A stretch of 64,000 nt of DNA from Pardosa pseudoannulata (taxonomy: Eukaryota; Arthropoda; Arachnida; Araneae; Lycosidae): NCBI GenBank assembly GCA_032207245.1, contig CM063502.1, positions 47,862,404-47,926,403 on the forward strand, written 5' to 3'. The notes below the pieces were generated by a model, which was not told the DNA's origin, ran no database searches, and saw only the letters and a list, made by a program, of their open reading frames with translations. Below, piece by piece: positions 58,408 to 64,000 of this stretch. The translations under genes were made by a program, and so were the position numbers. The first letter of the stretch is position 1. Each line of letters begins with the position of its first letter.

Positions 58408-58556
<149 letters not shown>

Positions 58557-58559
58557 AAT

Positions 58560-59029
58560 ACACACACACATATAAAGTACATGCATAAATACATACATAC
58601 ATACGTTTTGCATGCATACATAAATTCGTCATAAAGCGGATCAGCAGCTCTGAACGTAATTTCGTAGTATATTGAAAAAATATATCTGCAGTCACATTGT
58701 ATCTTTCATTTTATGTTTTATTTTTACCAGGTTTAAATTTACCTGGCAAGTACTGGAGCATATTTAGTTTACGTTCCAGTATTTACAAGACGAATTTAAA
58801 CTAAAGCAGTTTCAGGTATAACGAGGAAAATAATAAAAAAAGGCTGAGAAAGGAATTATGACATGGCCTTTTATATTTCTTTTACAAAATTTCATACCTT
58901 CTATGACAACAAAATTCGAAAACAGTATGATATAATCAGTAATTTTTATATTACCTTTTTATAGTAGCAAATTGATTTTTCCAGCTTTTAAGGTCAGCTT
59001 GCTCAAACCTTCATCCACATTTATAGTTC

Positions 59030-59030
<1 letters not shown>
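58560..59030. other. Intergenic spacer
   Basis: Nothing recognised. Confidence 0.5.

Positions 59031-59032
<2 letters not shown>

Positions 59033-59073
<41 letters not shown>
59033..59073. repeat. (AT)n microsatellite
   Basis: About 20 AT units, uninterrupted. Confidence 0.95.
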
Positions 59074-59077
<4 letters not shown>

Positions 59078-59243
59078 AATGCTAAATTTGTCAAACACTT
59101 GTGAAAAGATCTGTTGTGAAGAAATGTTTTTTCTCTTTTCATGTCTGCAAACGATCTTTGAACACTTGTAGTAAAAGCTAGTAATCTGCACAAATTTTTA
59201 TAAGTTTAAAAATTTTGAAACACATACATTAAAAAGATTTTAG

Positions 59244-59365
59244 GGAACCGATGGCCGATCGGTTAGGACCCTGACGTTCAGAACCCACGATGGCAGGGAT
59301 ACTCGTAGCAGTTCGGAACCAGCTTTAGGCAGTAGGTCCCGTTTTCATTATTTCTCTAGCTGCAA
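59244..59365 (+). mobile_element. tRNA-derived SINE, shortened head
   Basis: GATGGCCGATCGGTTAGGAC (A-box region), then GACGTTCAGAACCCACGATG where the anticodon and B-box part is deleted, then GTAGCAGTTCGGAACCAGCT and TTAGGCAGTAGGTCCC. Confidence 0.8.
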
Positions 59366-59369
59366 AGAA

Positions 59370-60150
59370 ATATTCTGGGGGATGTTTACCCCCCACACCC
59401 TCCCTATAACTATGTCCTTGATTTTAAGCTTTTGAGACGCTCAGAAACCCCGCTTTTCAAAATTTTCAACTATGCATACTTTTTAAGCATTTTCATCCAC
59501 CATACAATCTGTACATGTTGTCAATGGGTAGATGTGAATAGATGTAAATAGGTTTGAGTGTATGCGTGAGATCGACAGTAGCTGGAAGCGGTAACGCAGC
59601 ACTGCTTCTGGCCTCCGTTTCCATACTTCACACACTTGTGATGGTCGGATTTTTTTTTTTGTTTATTTATATCGCCTGCGCGAGTATATTTCCTCCATAT
59701 CAGGGTGTAATGGTAACGAGTAGAGAATATTCTCTTTGATGGAGATGCAACAGACATATGAAAAAGAAATAGATTTTTTATGGATGTAGTTGAAAGTATT
59801 CGGCAATGAATTCAAAACTATGATTTGAATTTTTGTCAAATGCACAATTATGTTCTTTAAAATAAATTAGCCTTGCAGTAAGCCAAATCTAATGAAAAAT
59901 ATACAAATCGACGTTTAGAATTATTTATATTCACAGGTCTATATTTTCGCTTATTTTTGGCTGTCTTGTTTTAATTAATAAATAAATAATGTTAAAATTT
60001 GTTGGTTTTATTTTTTATGTAATAAAAAAATTAAGTAGAAGCTACATTGAAGTCCAAACGAGTCAAAATCTCTAAGTGTTCTAATACTGTTGATTAAACT
60101 TTCTGCCATTTTCAAAGAGAACTAGAATTATCCTGCCTTTGTAACCGTTA
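59370..60150. other. Intergenic spacer
   Basis: Short overlapping open frames at 59521-59845 show no family signature. No element recognised. Confidence 0.45.
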
Positions 60151-60152
60151 CC

Positions 60153-60312
60153 AGCGGCGCGATGGCCGAATGCATCGGACGCTGCTCTTCGGTACTAGAC
60201 TACAACGGTTCTATTCACATGAATGTTCTTATCCATTTGGAATTTGCTTCAAGCAGAAAGCCCCGTTTAGCTTTCGTGCATTGAAACAGTAGAATGTAGC
60301 GCTCCAAATCAA
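60153..60312 (+). mobile_element. tRNA-derived SINE
   Basis: GCGCGATGGCCGAATGCATC, CTGCTCTTCGGTACTAGACT, CCATTTGGAATTTGCTTCAA, GCAGAAAGCCCCGT, then AACAGTAGAATGTAGCGCTC and CAAATCAA at the 3' end. The B box is eroded. Confidence 0.85.
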
Positions 60313-60319
60313 TTTTCCG

Positions 60320-61920
60320 AATTTACAATCAAATCATTAATCACAATGATTATCGGATGACTAAACTCAATTCAACTTGAAACAAAATAAATGAAATATA
60401 TTTTATAATAAAGTACTTTTGATATGTAATTTTATGATTGTATAACTGATGTTAATTTTTTTTTTTTTGTAGTGATCTTTTGTATGTTTTTGTGATTAAA
60501 ATTGTGAATTATACATATTATGTTTTTAACAATTTGGTTAGTGTTCTTTTTGAGAGTTGTAAAGGCGTTTTTGAGATAAAAGGGATGTTTTTAGAAGTAC
60601 CGTATACAAAAGAAAAGAAAACGATATATTAAAAATAATTAAATAATGTCAGCATAAAATAACGCATTAAATTAATATTTTCTTCCTGGAATTTTGCATC
60701 TTTTTTCTGTCACCATCCTTCCTACTTTTAAAGAGATTTTGTCAGTAGTTATTATTCTCAAGACTAACGTAGGATGAACGTCAGTAATTTTAGATCTGAT
60801 AGAAGAAATAATTCCATTCATATTTTTAAACAGTTGCTCACTTCGATGAGTACTTCCAAACTTCGAAATAATTTTGTACAGGAACTTTCAAGTGTAAATA
60901 TTTGTAAAATTTGAACCTACCAATTTCACCAATTTTCCTCTTCAAATTTAAAATGTATGGTATCTTTATTACCTCCATTTGCATATTATTAGGAAATAAT
61001 TCTCTGTTCATCTAGAAAATTATCGCGATTACTACTTGTTTTTGATAAAAACACACTGAATACAACGACGTAAAATATACGAGTAACCCTTAACTCGAAA
61101 TAATTAAACATTTTAATAAAATAACAACGTTTTCAAATACACTAAGTTATTAATCAGGTGGAATGACTAAAACCTTAGCATAAATGCATATATTTTTTTA
61201 TCTATGAATGTGAAACACATGGTAATTTAATAAGACTGACAACGGTTTATTTTAAATAATAACTGAAATATCAACCTTGTTATTACGGTCTAATTAACAG
61301 AAAATGATATCTCATATATCGTCTCATTGCAAAAAATGGAGTAACGTATTCTAAACCAAAGGAGAGAATAAATTGAGATAACAGATGATGCTTTTTATTC
61401 CTGAATTGGAAGACTGTATCAGAATATTGCAAAAAAGAAAGCAAATGTTTGAAAACACTCAACACCTTTCAATTACTTTGAAACCATTGCATTAAAATAG
61501 ATCAGAATTTCACTTGGGTCAGTGATTTCAACAAGCACTCTCAAGCTGCATCTCAACCTAAATTTGTGTGCATTATCATTCTTGATTTATTGGGAATAAA
61601 GGAAAATAGAGAAATAATTGCAGTTTTAGTCGCAAGGTTGAATGGAGCTATATATCCGCAAACATAATATCCGCGATGATTTCTAATACAATCGGAGAAA
61701 AAAAAATTCTTCGCTGCACGAGAGAAAAGGCCAGTCACGTTACACGGGTAACAACATTTCCATCTTCGCCTTTTTTTAACGAATTTTCCGTATAGTATAT
61801 GAAAACATCTGCGCATAGTCAGCGAATGTGCGTGGAGCCTAGAACTGGATAAACAAAGATACAAACGGTTTTGTAAGAAATTATGAATCTAGTAATGAAA
61901 TGTTTATTAACACTTTAGCT
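60320..61920. other. Intergenic spacer
   Basis: No gene or element recognised. Open frames at 61283-61465 and 61553-61864 on the minus strand carry no known motif. Confidence 0.45.
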
Positions 61921-61928
61921 GCGCATAC

Positions 61929-62264
61929 CAAGACCGTAGGCAGGGGGAGGGATTTGGGGGACTGGTCCCCCCCCCCCGAAAATTTGAAAGACCATTTTGT
62001 AGAGAGACAATGTCCCACGTTTGTGTGTGTATGTGTTATCTGCCTAGCTGTTCATGATCATGGACTATTTCTCTCTTAGAAAAAAAACCGATGAGACCAT
62101 AAAAAGTCTTGCTGGGCCGCTGGCCGGAAATACAGCACTGTATTTCCGGCACTATATTCCGGAAATACAGTGCTTTCCCTTTCATCAATTGAGGTATCAT
62201 TCAGAAATAAAGATGTCTTTCTCCCTTGGTCCCCCTCCGAAAATAATTTCTGGCTACGGCTCTG
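61929..62264. mobile_element. hAT-type MITE with 8-bp target duplication
   Basis: The left end is CAAGACCGTAGGCAGG and the right end in reverse complement is CAGAGCCGTAGCCAGA; both start CA. The 8-mer GCGCATAC flanks the element at 61921-61928 and 62265-62272, the duplication length of hAT transposons. The 336 bp are non-coding; 62123-62173 holds three overlapping copies of a GCACTGTATTTCCGG-type unit in alternating orientation. Confidence 0.85.
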
Positions 62265-62404
62265 GCGCATACCGTTTCATTGGGTGGGCTGCAGAAAGAT
62301 AAATCGCACACCGTTTATGTAAACACCTTTTAGGTAGATTTTATTATTGACTAAGATTTATATATTTTATAACGAGTTTAGGAGCTGGAATTACCACATA
62401 TTTA

Positions 62405-62623
62405 GAACTATATTTGACGTTGCCCTGGACCATAGCCACAGCCAAAACAAGTTTCTCCAATTTAAAATTTATAAAGTGTTACGTAAAAAGTACAATGACC
62501 CAAATGCGTCTAAGTAGTCTGTCAGTTTCAAGCATCGAACATGAAAAAGCTCTGAAAGCAGACGTCAGTAAAGTAGTAGAAACATTTCTGATTAACAAAG
62601 GAAAAAAATCCGGACAATTTTAA
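62405..62623 (+). pseudogene. hAT transposase dimerisation-domain relic
   Basis: The plus-strand frame reads ELYLTLPWTIATAKTSFSNL, KFIKCYVKSTMTQMRLSSLS, VSSIEHEKAL, with a stop at the end. It matches the hAT C-terminal block LTLPVTVASAERSFSKLKLIKxYLRSTMxQERLxxLxxLSIEH. The domain's upstream protein is missing. It begins 140 bp right of the hAT MITE but need not be the same family. Confidence 0.85.
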
Positions 62624-62802
62624 TTGAACTATTAAAGTGAAAATTGTCTATAGCAACATTATAAATTTTAATAATTTTTTATTAGTTTTAACAGAAAAGA
62701 CTTTTTTAATTTAATTGTTTTTCTTCTTGGAAATATAAAGAATAATAATTTTTACTTTGACATTTCGGTGAGTAACTAGTGGACAGTTTGAAATATGCAT
62801 GT

Positions 62803-62987
62803 TGCCGAACGATAGCCGAATGGTAGAGCTCTGGTCTTCGGTAATGGAGCGCGCGGGTTAGAATCTCGCTGATGGCATGGGTGTTCGTAGCCTTTCGGGA
62901 TCAGCTTTTAGCAGTAGGTCCCTGTCTCAATAACACTCGCGTAGGAAAACAGTAGACCGTAGCGCTTTAAGCCAAATCAAACAAAAA
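62803..62987 (+). mobile_element. tRNA-derived SINE, near full length
   Basis: GATAGCCGAATGGTAGAGCT (A box), TCTTCGGTAATGGAGC, GCGGGTTAGAATCTCGCTGA (B-box region), TGGGTGTTCGTAGCC, CAGCTTTTAGCAGTAGGTCC, AACAGTAGACCGTAGCGCTT and an AAGCCAAATCAAAC end. Confidence 0.9.
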
Positions 62988-62999
62988 TCAGTTGTAGGA

Positions 63000-63628
63000 A
63001 TTTAGTAAGTTTCTAGCTTTGAATTTAGAGTATAACTTTAATACTATAATTGTAATTGGTTCCTGAAGATGAATCTATACTTTCGTAAATAGTTGAAGGC
63101 TAGCTGTTGAAAACGTCACGAATTGTTTTTTGAAGAGGATCCCCTCTAACATTTTACAGGAGAATCTCCTCTCCCCCCCGACACACACACAAATCCGTTA
63201 GCGCAGCCACCGGGTGAAAGATTTTACAGTGGCTATTAAATAATATATTTTTAAATCAGGCCAAGAACTATTACAAACCAAAAATCACGGCATTTGACGC
63301 TATTTTGCCGTTCTAAAAAAATCAAAATTTCCAACCTGTCCATAAATTATGATCCTATGTCTGTGTTTTGTGTAACCGAATTTCTATAGTAGGCCTGCAC
63401 AACTTCGACAAGACTATGGGCTAAATTAGAAATTAGAAATATTACTTTAGGGTTCATGTATATGAAACTATTAAAAAATGAAGCACATCTTAATTAGTTT
63501 AATCGCGTTATTACTTCATATACACTCCCATCATAAAATGCATAAGAATGTAATATACACCCCCCCCCAAAAAAAAACCTAATCTTAAGTAATTAATTTT
63601 TTATTCTTTCAATACGATTGTACGTCTA
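63000..63628. other. Intergenic spacer
   Basis: C runs near 63174-63180 and 63561-63569. No gene recognised. Confidence 0.45.
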
Positions 63629-63762
63629 TGCCGGAGTTCGTGGGTTAGTATCCCAATGCTGGCTTGGATATTTGTTACCGTTCAGTATCGGTTTTAATCA
63701 ATATGCCCGGGTCTCATTAGCCCTCGTATTGCAAGATTCTAGACAGCAGTGCTCTAAACCAA
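63629..63762 (+). mobile_element. tRNA-derived SINE, 5' truncated
   Basis: CCGGAGTTCGTGGGTTAGTA with a B-box remnant, GTTACCGTTCAGTATCGGTT, GTCTCATTAGCCCTCGTATT, AGTGCTCTAAACCAA. Confidence 0.85.
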
Positions 63763-63769
63763 CTTAGTC

Positions 63770-64000
63770 TTTGAGCCAGACGAGCAACAAAGCCACTTAA
63801 ACTGTCAAAAGTCGACAGTTACAGTGAGTTGTAGTTGAGGAGTAAATGCATTATGAAGCACAAGAGGAGGTACCAGCCTCACCCTACGATCTAAAATAAT
63901 CCGCACAATTATGAGACCCAGTGTTATCATAAAAAACAATAAATACAAGAATATTATAGTTATTAATACGAGTATTAAAGGGCCAGATTCAATGACACAG
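63770..64000. other. Right-edge intergenic segment
   Basis: Nothing recognised. Confidence 0.4.

Overview
The window is nuclear DNA of an animal. It is strongly AT-rich and has spliced genes with GT/AG introns, long A/T microsatellites, tRNA-derived SINEs and several classes of DNA transposon. The CLIC protein is of the arthropod type (a CLFC redox site instead of the vertebrate CPFS). With the large, TE-filled introns this suggests an arthropod, perhaps an arachnid such as a spider. The lineage is an inference, not a demonstration.

Three genes can be reconstructed exon by exon with consistent reading phase. (1) VPS26, the arrestin-fold subunit of the retromer, runs on the minus strand from 22655 to 5982 in 8 coding exons (312 aa); the first coding exon holds only the ATG. 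(2) DNAJC4, a membrane-anchored J-domain protein, runs on the plus strand from 24204 to 41430 in 6 exons (214 aa); its first exon encodes an Arg-rich presequence. (3) CLIC, a glutaredoxin/GST-fold chloride intracellular channel protein, runs on the minus strand from 55927 to 45327 in 5 exons (255 aa). VPS26 and DNAJC4 are head to head with about 1.5 kb between their start codons. DNAJC4 and CLIC converge across about 3.9 kb.

The rest is intergenic or intronic and rich in mobile DNA. 1-5.9 kb: a complete but frameshifted mariner with both inverted repeats and TA duplications, then AT-rich sequence that may include a long VPS26 3' UTR. 6-22.6 kb: VPS26 introns, with SINEs, a G-quadruplex motif and a 1.3-kb inverted-repeat element that has a poly(A)-tailed SINE inside it. 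24-41 kb: DNAJC4 introns, with a THAP-domain relic, a direct repeat with a fold-back, a pogo-like MITE, a dead Tc1-like element and a pogo/Tigger-like transposase relic. 45-56 kb: CLIC introns, with a hAT transposase relic and a large TA/TG microsatellite. 56-64 kb: intergenic, with paired palindromes, a BEL/Pao pol relic, several SINEs, a hAT MITE with an 8-bp target duplication and a hAT dimerisation-domain relic.

The three genes act in different processes (endosomal sorting, probably mitochondrial co-chaperone function, and CLIC redox/membrane biology), so nothing indicates a functional cluster. No previously undescribed biological system was found. The most unusual signal is a set of near-perfect fold-backs with very short loops. 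One of them can be shown, by comparison with a neighbouring direct repeat, to be a secondary inverted insertion.
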